From: Luteimonas sp. RC10
GTDB taxonomy: Bacteria > Pseudomonadota > Gammaproteobacteria > Xanthomonadales > Xanthomonadaceae
Reading direction: 5' to 3'
Assembly (NCBI RefSeq): GCF_014192745.1
Contig: NZ_JACHYJ010000007.1
Location: 62,001-126,000, forward strand
Length of the DNA stretch: 64,000 bases
The number at the start of each line of letters is the position of its first letter. The first letter of the stretch is position 1. This document shows positions 1 through 12,002 of this stretch, in pieces. The notes under the pieces were generated by a model, which did no database searches, was not told the origin of the DNA, and worked only from the letters and a program-made list of their open reading frames with translations. The translations under genes and the position numbers were made by a program.

Positions 1-544
1 GCTCGCGCGCTGGAACCGCACCTACAACCTCACCGCGATCCGCGAGCCGCGCGAGATGGTCGTGCGCCACCTGCTCGACTCGCTGGCGATGACGTCCTAC
101 GCGGCCGGGCTGCCGACGCTCGCCGATCTGGGCACCGGCCCCGGGCTGCCCGGCATTCCGCTGGCGATCGCACTGCCCACGCTGCGGGTGACCCTGGTCG
201 AGTCCAACGGCAAGAAGGCACGCTTCCTGCGCGAGGCCGTGCGCCAGCTCGGCCTGGGCAATACCGAGGTCGCCGAGTCCCGGATCGAAGCGGTCGATCG
301 GCCCGGCGCCTTCGCCGCGATCACCGCACGCGCACTCGCTACCCTGCCCGACATCCTCGCCGCCGGCGGCCACCTGCTGGCCGACGACGGCCGGCTGCTG
401 GCGATGAAGGGGCAGCGGCCCGACGACGAGATCGCCGCGCTGCCGGCCGCCTGGCGGCTGGAGGCGGTGCACCCGCTGCGGGTGCCGGGGCTGGAGGCCG
501 ACCGCCATCTGGTCGTGATCGCGCGCGCAGGCCCCGGCGCCTGA
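1..544 (+). CDS. rsmG: 16S rRNA (guanine-N7) methyltransferase RsmG, 5' end missing
   Basis: This is the C-terminal part of RsmG (GidB), which methylates G527 of 16S rRNA in the 30S subunit using S-adenosylmethionine. The frame is open from base 2 and reads [14 protein letters not shown] at once, the conserved stretch near the N-terminus of the family, so only about 20-30 residues lie outside the window. The SAM-binding glycine motif is visible as [15 protein letters not shown], followed by [14 protein letters not shown]. The gene directly precedes parA-parB, the common gidB-soj-spo0J order. The first in-window ATG (56) falls inside the conserved domain and is not the real start. Confidence 0.93.
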   Translation, partial: LARWNRTYNLTAIREPREMVVRHLLDSLAMTSYAAGLPTLADLGTGPGLPGIPLAIALPTLRVTLVESNGKKARFLREAVRQLGLGNTEVAESRIEAVDRPGAFAAITARALATLPDILAAGGHLLADDGRLLAMKGQRPDDEIAALPAAWRLEAVHPLRVPGLEADRHLVVIARAGPGA

Positions 545-653
545 ACCGCGCCGGGCCGGCCGGCGCGCCCGAACCCCCGCCCGCCTTAGGGCATAATCCC
601 CCTCCGGACGCCGCATGGCGCCCGGCTCCCGTCCTCAACCGCGCCCGGAGCCC

Positions 654-1463
654 ATGGCCCGCATCATCGCCATCGCCAACCAGAAAGGCGGCGTCGGAAA
701 GACGACCACAGCGGTCAACCTGGCCGCGGCGCTGGCGCGTACGCCCAAGCGCGTGCTGCTGGTCGACCTCGATTCGCAGGGCAACGCGACGATGGGCTGC
801 GGCATCGACAAGTCGATCGTGCCGGTGTCGACCTGCGATGTGCTGCTGGCCGAGGTCGAGGCGATGGACGCGATCGTGCAGACCGAGGAAGAGGTCGACC
901 TGATTCCCGGCAACACCGACCTGACGGCGGCCGAAGTCGAGCTGATGAACGCCCAGGACCGCGAGCAGCGCCTCAAGCGCGCGCTCGCGCCGCTGCGCGA
1001 CCGTTACGACTTCATCATCATCGATTGCCCGCCGGCACTGTCGCTGCTCACGCTCAACGCGCTGACCGCGGCCGACTCGGTGCTGGTGCCGATGCAGTGC
1101 GAGTACTACGCGCTCGAGGGCCTGTCGGCGCTGCTGCAGACGATCGACGCCCTCAAGCAGAACCTCAATCCCGCGCTCGAGATCGAAGGCGTGCTGCGCA
1201 CCATGTTCGACGTGCGCAACAACCTGGCCAATGCGGTCTCGGCCGAACTGACCGCCCATTTCGGCGACCAGGTGTTCCGGACCATCGTGCCGCGCAACGT
1301 GCGCGTCGCCGAGGCCCCCAGCCATGGCCAGAGCATCGTCGGCTACGACCGCGCCTCGCGCGGCGCCGTCGCCTATCTGGGCCTGGCCAGCGAGATCCTC
1401 CGCCGCGAGCGCGCGCGGACCCCGCCCCACCAGGACGCCACCGCCACGGAGACCCCGGCATGA
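654..1463 (+). CDS. parA: Chromosome-partitioning ATPase ParA (Soj)
   Basis: ParA is a Walker-type ATPase that binds DNA non-specifically and, with ParB bound at parS, segregates the chromosome origin. The protein has 269 residues. It opens MARIIAIANQKGGVGKTT, the deviant Walker A motif (residues 11-18) with its signature lysine. DLDSQGNATMG and the DFIIIDCPPALSLL Walker B/switch region follow. An in-frame upstream start at 615 exists but adds a Pro/Arg-rich leader not seen in ParA, so 654 is preferred. The stop overlaps the parB start as ATGA, implying translational coupling. It lies 109 bp after rsmG. Confidence 0.95.
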   Translation: MARIIAIANQKGGVGKTTTAVNLAAALARTPKRVLLVDLDSQGNATMGCGIDKSIVPVSTCDVLLAEVEAMDAIVQTEEEVDLIPGNTDLTAAEVELMNAQDREQRLKRALAPLRDRYDFIIIDCPPALSLLTLNALTAADSVLVPMQCEYYALEGLSALLQTIDALKQNLNPALEIEGVLRTMFDVRNNLANAVSAELTAHFGDQVFRTIVPRNVRVAEAPSHGQSIVGYDRASRGAVAYLGLASEILRRERARTPPHQDATATETPA

Positions 1464-2377
1464 GTACGGCCAAGACGCCCGCCAAGAAGCGCGGCCTGGG
1501 ACGCGGCCTCGAAGCACTGCTCGGCCCCAAGGCCGCCGCCGAGGCGCCGAGCCTGGAGGCCACCGAGGCCGACACCCTGCGCACGCTCCCGATCGATGCG
1601 CTGACCGCAGGCCGCTACCAGCCGCGCAAGCACTGGGACGCCGACAAGCTCACCGAGCTGGCCGAGTCGATCCGCGCCCAGGGTGTGATCCAGCCCATCG
1701 TCGTGCGCGAGCTGCCCGACCGCACCTACGAGATCATCGCCGGCGAACGCCGTTGGCGCGCCTCCAAGCAGGCCGGCCTGGCCGACGTGCCGGTGGTCGT
1801 GCGCAACGTCGAAGACCGCACGGTCGTGGCGATGGCGCTGATCGAGAACATCCAGCGCGAGGACCTCAACCCGCTGGAGGAAGCGCAGGCGCTGCAGCGG
1901 CTGATCGACGAGTTCGACCTCACCCACGCCCAGGCCGCCGAGGCCGTCGGCCGTTCGCGCGCGGCGGTGTCCAACCTGCTGCGCCTGCTCGAACTGCCGC
2001 CGGCGATCCGCATCCTGGTCGAGTCCAAGCAGCTGGAAATGGGGCACGCGCGCGCACTGCTCACGCTCTCGCCCGAACTGGCCAGCAAGCTCGCCAGCGA
2101 CGCGGTCGAGCACGGCTGGTCGGTGCGCGAGGTCGAACACCGCGCGCAGCAGTTCGCCGCCGGCCGGGTGCCGGGCGGCAACGGTCGCAGCGCCGCACGC
2201 AGCAAGGTCCGCCCGCAGGCCGACATCGTCTCGCTGGAGAACGAGCTGTCGGAGACCCTGGGCACGCGGGTCTCGATCGCCAACGGCCGCGGCAACAAGG
2301 GCCGGCTGGTGATCCACTACGGCAACCTCGAAGCGCTCGACGGCGTGCTCGAACGGCTGCGCGGTGCGCGCGACTGA
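1460..2377 (+). CDS. parB: Chromosome-partitioning protein ParB (Spo0J)
   Basis: ParB is the CTP-dependent DNA clamp that loads at parS and stimulates ParA. The protein has 305 residues. After a basic N-terminus (KKRGLGRGLEALLG, the ParA-interacting motif) come the CTP-binding region with GERRWRA, the IENIQREDLNPLEEA motif, and a helix-turn-helix (THAQAAEAVGRSRAAVSNLLRLLELP). A C-terminal dimerisation segment ends the protein. The ATG shares four bases with the parA stop. I saw no parS-like 16-bp palindrome (TGTTNCACGTGAAACA type) in the flanking bases, so the sites presumably lie elsewhere. Confidence 0.95.
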   Translation: MSTAKTPAKKRGLGRGLEALLGPKAAAEAPSLEATEADTLRTLPIDALTAGRYQPRKHWDADKLTELAESIRAQGVIQPIVVRELPDRTYEIIAGERRWRASKQAGLADVPVVVRNVEDRTVVAMALIENIQREDLNPLEEAQALQRLIDEFDLTHAQAAEAVGRSRAAVSNLLRLLELPPAIRILVESKQLEMGHARALLTLSPELASKLASDAVEHGWSVREVEHRAQQFAAGRVPGGNGRSAARSKVRPQADIVSLENELSETLGTRVSIANGRGNKGRLVIHYGNLEALDGVLERLRGARD

Positions 2378-2421
2378 GTCTGGAATTGTGTAACGCCGCG
2401 CCTTGCCTCTAGGCTGCGCGG

Positions 2422-2769
2422 ATGCACCGCTCCCCCACCCACCTGTCCTGGTCGCGCCGGCTGCTGCTGGCGCTGCTGGTACTCGGCCTGGCGATCGCGC
2501 CGGTGCTGGTGGCGATGGGCAACACCTACGAGCTTGTCCACGGCGAGACCGCCGCCGAGCATGACGCGACCGCGCACGCACATGCCGACGATGGCGACCT
2601 GCTGCACGCGGTCGCCCACTGCGCCGGTTGCGGTGCGCACACGCCCGCGCTGCCGCCCGTGCTGCCGGCACTGGCTCCGCTGGTCCTGGTCCGGCCCGCC
2701 TATCCGCACCCCGGCGACGCCCCGACCCGCCGGCACGAACGTCTGCTGCGTCCCCCGATCGCCGCCTGA
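2422..2769 (+). CDS. Small exported His/Cys-rich protein, possibly metal-binding (CzcI or DUF2946-like)
   Basis: The product has 115 residues, with an N-terminal hydrophobic signal or anchor (about residues 12-32, LLLALLVLGLAIAPVLVAM). A His/Asp-rich stretch (HDATAHAHADDGD) and HCAGCGAH follow, a plausible metal-binding cluster, and then a Pro-rich tail. It lies 310 bp upstream of the czcCBA genes on the same strand. Small periplasmic proteins of this kind (CzcI, DUF2946) often accompany heavy-metal or copper transport genes. The assignment rests on composition and context; no diagnostic motif was seen. A second protein of similar style lies at 25844-26245. Confidence 0.6.
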   Translation: MHRSPTHLSWSRRLLLALLVLGLAIAPVLVAMGNTYELVHGETAAEHDATAHAHADDGDLLHAVAHCAGCGAHTPALPPVLPALAPLVLVRPAYPHPGDAPTRRHERLLRPPIAA

Positions 2770-3079
2770 GCCCGCTGACGTCCGCGCGCATCGCGTGCCG
2801 GGCGGTTCGCGGGTGCCCGACGCACGTCGCCGTCCGGCGTCGTGAGGCAGGCCGACAGGCCAGGCCACGCCCGACGCCAGGCCGCGCCATCGCAGCTCAC
2901 CGTGCGCACGCACACGGTGCCGAGCTGAGCGTCCGTCCGCCCCCGCCGCGCTCCCGACCCGTCGCCCGACGCGCACGCCAGCGCTGCTGAGGCCCGGCGC
3001 GCGTCCGCGCGGAGCGGGTCCTGACCCTCGCACTGCTGCCGGCCGATCGCCGGCGGCGACCACGATCGGAGTGTGTCCC
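2770..3079 (+). other. Gap before czcC, no gene seen
   Basis: These 310 bases have no convincing coding sequence. The only structure noticed is a GC-rich inverted repeat built on GCCGGC just upstream of czcC (around 3039-3058). It could be part of a leader for the metal-efflux operon, but nothing identifies an operator. Confidence 0.4.
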
Positions 3080-4384
3080 ATGCTGTTGCGACTGACGGCC
3101 TGTGCCGTCCTCGCCGCCGCGCCGTGCCTCGTGCCGGCGCAGGCGGCGCCCCCTGCTGTGCCTGGTGTATCCACGTCGCCCGGCCCCACGACCACACAGG
3201 TCCTGACCCTGGACGCGGCGTTCGTACGCGTTGCGCAGGCCCACCCCGGCCTGCGCCTGGTCGATGGCCGCGGCGCGGTGCTCGCCGCCGAGCGCGACCT
3301 CGCCGCGCTGCGCCCGCCGATGGAAGCCGGCTTCGAGCTCGAGAACCTGGTGCCCGACGCGCCCGGGCGCACGCTGGAAGCGACCCTGTCGCTGGCCGGT
3401 GTGTTCGAGCGCGGCGGCAAACCGGACGCACGTCGCGCGCTGGCGCAGACCCGGATCGATGCGCTCGCACTCGAGCGCGAAGCCGCGCGTGTGGACCTGC
3501 TCGCCGAGACCGCACGCCGCTACCTGGACGCCGTGGTCGCCGCACGACACCAGCGCCTCGCCGACGACGAGATCGCCGAGCAGGCCCGCGTGGTCGCGGC
3601 CGCGCGTCGTCGCTTCGAGGCCGGCGCCGCGCCCGAGGCGGTCGCGCTCGCCGCCCAGGCAATGCAGGCCCAGGCCGAACTGCGCCGCGCGCGCGCGCAA
3701 GCCGAAGGCGAGGCCGCACGTCGCAGCCTGGCGATGCTCTGGGGCACGCCCGAGGCCGACTTCGCGGTGACCGACGCCGACCCGCTGGCCCTGCCGGAGA
3801 TCGCCCCATTCGCCGAACTGCGCGCGCTGCTCGAGCACACCCCCGAACTGCGCCGCTTCGGCGACCAGCGTCGTATCGCCGAGGCCCGCCTGCAGCTGGC
3901 ACGCAGCGCACGCACGCCCGATATCGGCTGGCGGCTGGGCGTGCGCCACGACCAGGACAGCCGCGATGTCTCGCTGCTGGGCGGCATCACGATGACGCTG
4001 GGCAGCCGCACGCGCGCGCAACCCGAGATCCGCGCCGCCGAAGCCGAACTGGCACTGCTCTCGGTCGAACGCGAGGCCGGCGATCTCGCGCTGCAGGCCA
4101 CGCTGGCCGAGGCGCACGGCCGCTATCTGGTCGAGCGCGCGCAGGTGCAGCGCTTGCAGGCCGACGTGCTGCCCCAGCTGGCACGCGCGCTGACCCAGAC
4201 CGAACGCGCCTGGTCCGCCGGCGCCGCGACCTACCTGGAATGGGCGCAACTGCTCGACGCCCGCCGCGACGCGCTGCGCCAACAGCTCGACGCTGCCGAA
4301 GCCGCCCAGCGCGCGCTGATCGAACTGCAACGCCTGACCGGCGAACCGCTCGCGCGGGCCGCCACCACCGGAGACACCCGATGA
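3080..4384 (+). CDS. czcC: TolC-family outer-membrane efflux protein (CzcC-like)
   Basis: This is the outer-membrane channel of a tripartite heavy-metal efflux pump. The 434-residue protein starts with a signal peptide (MLLRLTACAVLAAAPCLVPAQA). Two OEP-type repeats of long Ala/Glu/Arg-rich helices follow (DLLAETARRYLDAVVAARHQR and LQATLAEAHGRYLVERAQVQRLQ), as in CzcC, CusC and TolC. In-frame GTG codons just upstream add only three residues; the ATG at 3080 is chosen. The stop overlaps the next gene's ATG by four bases, so C and B are translationally coupled. Metal specificity is inferred from the partner RND protein. Confidence 0.85.
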   Translation: MLLRLTACAVLAAAPCLVPAQAAPPAVPGVSTSPGPTTTQVLTLDAAFVRVAQAHPGLRLVDGRGAVLAAERDLAALRPPMEAGFELENLVPDAPGRTLEATLSLAGVFERGGKPDARRALAQTRIDALALEREAARVDLLAETARRYLDAVVAARHQRLADDEIAEQARVVAAARRRFEAGAAPEAVALAAQAMQAQAELRRARAQAEGEAARRSLAMLWGTPEADFAVTDADPLALPEIAPFAELRALLEHTPELRRFGDQRRIAEARLQLARSARTPDIGWRLGVRHDQDSRDVSLLGGITMTLGSRTRAQPEIRAAEAELALLSVEREAGDLALQATLAEAHGRYLVERAQVQRLQADVLPQLARALTQTERAWSAGAATYLEWAQLLDARRDALRQQLDAAEAAQRALIELQRLTGEPLARAATTGDTR

Positions 4385-5343
4385 CGCCCCGCCTTCCTAC
4401 CCATGCCCTGGCCTTGGCTCTACTGACGGCGCTCGCCGGCTGCAGCGCACCCGACCGCACACCCGCCGCCACTGCCGACCAGGGCGACCAGCACGCCGAA
4501 GCCGGCGAAGACGCACACGGCCACGACACCGCGGTCGTCGTGCCCGACGCGATCGCGCGCGACATCGGCCTGCGCACCGCGCCCGCCGGGCCGGGCACGA
4601 TCGCCGACCAGCACGAGGTGCAGGGTCTGCTGACCACGCTCGAGACCGGCAATGCCCGCGTGACCGCACGCTTTCCCGGACCGATCCGCCGCCTGCATGC
4701 CGAGCTGGGTGATGTCGTGCGTGCCGGTCAGCCGCTGGCGACCATCGACAGCAATCTCAGTCTGTCGGCCTACACCGTGACCGCGCCGATCGCCGGCACC
4801 GTGCTCGCGCGCGACGCCGCAGTCGGCCAGGTCGCCGGCGAAGGCGCGGTGCTCTACGAGATCGCCGACCTGTCGACGCTCTGGGTGGACCTGCACGTCT
4901 ATGGCCGCGATGCCGAGCATCTGGCACCCGGCTCGCCGGTCACGATCACCCGCCTGGGCGATGGCGCCACCGCGCAGACGCGCATCGAGCGCGTGCTGCC
5001 CGCGACCGCGACCGCCAGCCAGAGCACGGTGTCGCGCGCACGCCTGGACAACGCCGACGGCCAATGGCGCCCCGGCGCCGCGGTCCGCGCGCAGGTCACC
5101 GTTTCGCTGCAGCAGGCCGCCCTCGTGGTCCCGCTGAGCGCGCTGCAGCGCATGGACGAGCGCGATGTGGTGTTCGTGCGCGAAGGCGAGCGCTACGAAG
5201 CGCGGCCGGTGTCGCTGGGCCGCCGCGATGCGCAGCAGGTCGAGATCCTCGACGGCATCGCGGCTGGCGACGACGTGGTGATCGCGCAGAGCTACACGCT
5301 CAAGGCCGACCTCGAGAAAGCGGGCGCGACCCATGCGCACTGA
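4381..5343 (+). CDS. czcB: RND efflux periplasmic adaptor, lipoprotein (CzcB-like)
   Basis: This is the membrane-fusion protein joining the RND pump to the outer-membrane channel. The 320-residue protein carries a lipoprotein signal with lipobox LAGC (Cys at about residue 20). A His-rich segment (EDAHGHDTAVVV) that could bind metal follows. The lipoyl/barrel-sandwich halves (RRLHAELGDVVRAGQPLATI and TVTAPIAGTVLARDAAVGQVAGEG) and a beta-barrel/C-terminal domain (ALVVPLSALQRMDERDVVFV) complete it. It overlaps czcC by four bases and lies 119 bp before czcA. Confidence 0.88.
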   Translation: MTPRLPTHALALALLTALAGCSAPDRTPAATADQGDQHAEAGEDAHGHDTAVVVPDAIARDIGLRTAPAGPGTIADQHEVQGLLTTLETGNARVTARFPGPIRRLHAELGDVVRAGQPLATIDSNLSLSAYTVTAPIAGTVLARDAAVGQVAGEGAVLYEIADLSTLWVDLHVYGRDAEHLAPGSPVTITRLGDGATAQTRIERVLPATATASQSTVSRARLDNADGQWRPGAAVRAQVTVSLQQAALVVPLSALQRMDERDVVFVREGERYEARPVSLGRRDAQQVEILDGIAAGDDVVIAQSYTLKADLEKAGATHAH

Positions 5344-5348
5344 CATGA

Positions 5349-8642
<3,294 letters not shown>

Positions 8643-8720
8643 TCGATCCCAGGCGCGATGCCCGCCGCGAACGCGGCGGGGACTTCAGGTGAGACGAGGC
8701 GACCCGCTAAAGTCCGACAA

Positions 8721-10346
8721 ATGAAGATTGCTGCATGGCTCAAGGAAGGCGGGCAGGCGCTGATCGACGCCTGCGCTCCCCGGCGTCGCACGCTGCGTCA
8801 GCTGCGTGCGAAGTGGGGGATGCCCGGAGACAAGGACGCGGACGGCGCCAGTCGCCTGTTCGATCTCACGCGGGAGGCGGCGTCGGTGCCGGTTGTGGAC
8901 GATCAGACCTGGATCGACCTCGAGTTCCCGCGACTGTTCGCCGACATCGACACCAGCCAGAGTCCATTCGGTAGCCAGGTGCTCTATCGACAACTCCGGT
9001 TCTACGCGGCCTCGCCCGCCGACGCCGCCACGCACTACGCCAGTTGCAAGACACTGCAACGCGACGCCCCATTCCGGGAGCGACTTCAACTTGCGTTGAC
9101 CAACCTCGATCTCGACGCAAACTGGCATCTCGCGCGATTCATCTTCGGCTCCTCACCACAGATCGAGAGAATCCATCGGCTGTTGCCATGGTGGAGCCTG
9201 TGCTGCCTCGCAGTCATCATTGCCATGCTCGCCTCTATCCTTCCGATCTGGGTCTGGCTGACCATGATCGCACTCAACCTGTGGCTGATCGTCCGATGCT
9301 CCGCCCCGCTGTTTCGCGACATCGAGATGCTCAAGGCATGCAGCCGGATGGTACGCAGCGCACACCGCCTGGCCGCGATCCGCGATGGTGCTACGTCGAT
9401 TCCTCAACTGGCGCGGCTTCGGAATCAAGCGCTTCTTCGCCGCAGGATCCAGCGATCGTTGGGATGGATCGGCGTGCTGTACTCGCCGCTCGTGCAGAGC
9501 ATCGCGGTGTGGCTGAATCTACTGTTCCTGGTCGAGCTGGCTGCCTACGCCAGGACCGTCACCCGCTTCGAGCAGGTTCGCGAGGAACTGGCGGCGACCT
9601 TCGAGAGCGTGGGCGCACTCGACGCAGCGATTGCGGTCGCCTCCTGGCTCGAACGCCAGCCATTGCATTGCCAACCGTCGATTTGCAGCACACCTCGGCT
9701 CCATCTGATCGATGGCATCCACCCGCTAGTCGCAAGACCAGTGCCGAACTCGATCCGACTCGAGACGCGCTCAGCGTTGATCACCGGATCCAACATGGCC
9801 GGCAAGACCACGTTCATCAAGCTCGTCGGCATCAACGTCATTCTCGGCCGCACCTTGGGCATGTGCCTCGCACGCCACGCGGTACTGCCGAACACGAGTG
9901 TGATGGCCGTGATTCGCGGCGATCATTCCGTTGCTTCGGGCAGGAGCCACTACTTCGCTGAGATGAAGGCGATCCAGACCTTCATTGCCCAAGCGGACCA
10001 GGGGCGCTGCCAGTTGTTTCTCATCGATGAGTTGTTCAACGGAACCAATACCGTCGAACGCCTGGCCGCTGGCCGCGCAGTCCTCGAACGGCTCGGCACC
10101 AGGGCACAGGTCCTGGTCACCACGCATGACGTCGAGCTCCAGGACGACGTGTCCGGCCCGTACGACCGCTACTACTTCCAAGAGGATCCGGAGGTCGACG
10201 GCTGGTTCGATTACCGCCTGCATGCCGGCCGGGCGACACGGCACAACGCGATCCAACTGCTGGCACGCAATGGATTCCCCCCCGACCTCGTCGCTGAGGC
10301 ACTCCGCTATGCCGACGCGTACGCGGCAGAAGGGGCCCGGACGTAG
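8721..10346 (+). CDS. Membrane-anchored MutS-related ATPase
   Basis: The 541-residue protein ends in a MutS-type ABC ATPase: Walker A GSNMAGKTT (residues 356-364), Q/signature region RGDHSVASGRSHYFAEM, Walker B LFLIDELFNGTN, then TTHD. It lacks the mismatch-recognition and connector domains of MutS. Hydrophobic helices lie at about residues 155-195 (WWSLCCLAVIIAMLASILPIWVW) and again near 260, so it is probably an inner-membrane protein. Such MutS-family proteins are widespread but their role is unknown; mismatch repair is unlikely. The ATG at 8721 is preferred over an upstream in-frame ATG (8658) that adds a low-complexity leader close to the czcA stop. Confidence 0.85.
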   Translation: MKIAAWLKEGGQALIDACAPRRRTLRQLRAKWGMPGDKDADGASRLFDLTREAASVPVVDDQTWIDLEFPRLFADIDTSQSPFGSQVLYRQLRFYAASPADAATHYASCKTLQRDAPFRERLQLALTNLDLDANWHLARFIFGSSPQIERIHRLLPWWSLCCLAVIIAMLASILPIWVWLTMIALNLWLIVRCSAPLFRDIEMLKACSRMVRSAHRLAAIRDGATSIPQLARLRNQALLRRRIQRSLGWIGVLYSPLVQSIAVWLNLLFLVELAAYARTVTRFEQVREELAATFESVGALDAAIAVASWLERQPLHCQPSICSTPRLHLIDGIHPLVARPVPNSIRLETRSALITGSNMAGKTTFIKLVGINVILGRTLGMCLARHAVLPNTSVMAVIRGDHSVASGRSHYFAEMKAIQTFIAQADQGRCQLFLIDELFNGTNTVERLAAGRAVLERLGTRAQVLVTTHDVELQDDVSGPYDRYYFQEDPEVDGWFDYRLHAGRATRHNAIQLLARNGFPPDLVAEALRYADAYAAEGART

Positions 10347-10656
10347 ACACCAGCGAACCACCGCTTTACACAGCTGTGCCTGGATGCCGACAGCGTCGCG
10401 AGCACCGGCGGATGGCCGCAGCGACGCAGCCACGGCGCGCCATTCGGACCTCGCCTGCCTGGCGTTCGCCGTCGAGGTTGACTAGAGTCCGCAGATCAAC
10501 CGCGCGTTCCAGCATTCCGACATGGCAGCAGGCCCGTCCACAGATCGCTAAGCCGCAGCGACGTGTTCCATCCGTCGTTGCGGCGGTCTTTCCTCGATCT
10601 CCAATCACCGAGCAGGCAGATCGCCGCCAGATTCCACGCTGCGCGAGTGCCTTGCC
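10347..10656 (+). other. Gap upstream of the MFS exporter, no gene seen
   Basis: About 310 bases without a supported gene. Short open frames on both strands show no domain or start signal. Any promoter of the exporter at 10657 should lie here, but no clear -35/-10 pair was recognised. Confidence 0.35.
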
Positions 10657-11871
10657 ATGTCCGGAAACAATGCCCAACCCTGGGCCTACTCCCTGCCATC
10701 GACATTGCTGTTGATGGTCCCCTTCGATCTGCTCGCCTCACTGGCGATGGATGTGTATCTGCCGGTGGTCCCGCAGATGCCGGCCGCGCTGGCCACCTCG
10801 CCGACGATCATCCAACTCACGCTCAGCGCCTACATGCTGATCCTCGGCCTGGGCCAGCTCCTGTTCGGCCCACTCTCGGACCGGATCGGGCGACGCCCCG
10901 TCGTGCTGGGCGGTTCAGGCGTCTTTGCGCTGGCCTCCTTGCTGCTGGCCATCACCAGCAGTGGCGGCCAGTTTCTTGTGCTGCGCGTGATCCAGGCCCT
11001 GGGCGCCTCCGCCGCGCTCGTCGGCACGTTCGCCACCGTGCGCGACGTGTATGCCGACCGGCCCGAGAGCACGACGATCTACGGGTTGTTCAGCGCGATC
11101 CTGTCGTTCGTGCCGGCGTTGGGCCCGATCCTGGGCGCGGTGGTGGCGCTGACCCTGGGCTGGCGGGCGATCTTCGCCCTGCTGGGCGTGATCGCTGTAC
11201 TCGCGCTCGTCCGCGCATGGCCGCGCTGGCACGAAACACTCCCCAGGCCCGCATCGAAGCAGGAGCCGCGCCTTGCATCGATCCTGCGTAACGGGGCCTT
11301 CTGGGTCTACACGATCGGCTTTGGCACCGCGATGGGCAGCTTCTTCGTGTTCTTCTCCATCGCGCCCCGTGTGCTGATGGACGGTGCTGGGTGGGGCCAG
11401 ATGGCTTTCAGTCTGGCCTTCGCCTCTGCGGCACTGGCGATGATCCTCACCACGCGCGTCATCCCGCACTGCGTCAAGCGCTGGGGCATCCAGGGCTGCT
11501 TTGTGCGGGGAAGCGGCACCCTGACCGCCGGCGCGATGGTGCTGGCCGCACTGTCCGCATGCACTGCACCCAGCTTCGTCACCTTCGTCATGCCGATGTG
11601 GCTGATGTGCGTGGGCATCGTGATGGTCGTGTCCGTCACCGCGAATGGCGCGCTTGCCGATTTCGCGGATGCGGCCGGCACCGCCGTCGCGCTGTACTAC
11701 GCCATCCAGAGCCTGATCGTCAGCGGCGTGGGGACCCTGTCGGTGCTGATGTTCAATGGCGCGACGCCCTGGCCGCTGGTGGCGTACGGTCTGGTCATGC
11801 CCACGGTCAGCCTGGCCGGCTTCGCCGTCCTGCGCCGGACATCGGCCTTGGGACGGCGTCCGGGAGACTGA
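10657..11871 (+). CDS. Major-facilitator drug exporter, CmlA/FloR-like (phenicol efflux family)
   Basis: A 404-residue, 12-helix MFS protein of the DHA1 (Bcr/CflA) class. It resembles CmlA/FloR from memory over its whole length: PFDLLASLAMDVYLPVVPQMP, GQLLFGPLSDRIGRRPV (motif A), GASAALVGTFATVRDVYADR, LGWRAIFALLG, GSFFVFFSIAP and SVTANGALADF all have close counterparts in FloR. The known family exports chloramphenicol and florfenicol by proton antiport. Whether this chromosomal homologue gives resistance cannot be read from sequence. No attenuation leader like that of cmlA was recognised upstream, and no integron or transposon flanks it. Confidence 0.85.
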   Translation: MSGNNAQPWAYSLPSTLLLMVPFDLLASLAMDVYLPVVPQMPAALATSPTIIQLTLSAYMLILGLGQLLFGPLSDRIGRRPVVLGGSGVFALASLLLAITSSGGQFLVLRVIQALGASAALVGTFATVRDVYADRPESTTIYGLFSAILSFVPALGPILGAVVALTLGWRAIFALLGVIAVLALVRAWPRWHETLPRPASKQEPRLASILRNGAFWVYTIGFGTAMGSFFVFFSIAPRVLMDGAGWGQMAFSLAFASAALAMILTTRVIPHCVKRWGIQGCFVRGSGTLTAGAMVLAALSACTAPSFVTFVMPMWLMCVGIVMVVSVTANGALADFADAAGTAVALYYAIQSLIVSGVGTLSVLMFNGATPWPLVAYGLVMPTVSLAGFAVLRRTSALGRRPGD

Positions 11872-12002
11872 ATGTGACGCGTGTGGCGAACTAAGACCTC
11901 TGGGTTAAGGGGCGCCCCTAGCTCGCGCGCCACGCACGCCTCTGGACAATGGTGCACGCGCCCCGATGGGCGCGTTGCCCATTCCAGCCAGGGAGCGAAC
12001 CG

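Noticed and set aside
545-653. parS sites near parAB
   Set aside because: I looked for TGTTNCACGTGAAACA-type palindromes around parA and parB and found none; the GC-rich hairpins here do not match.
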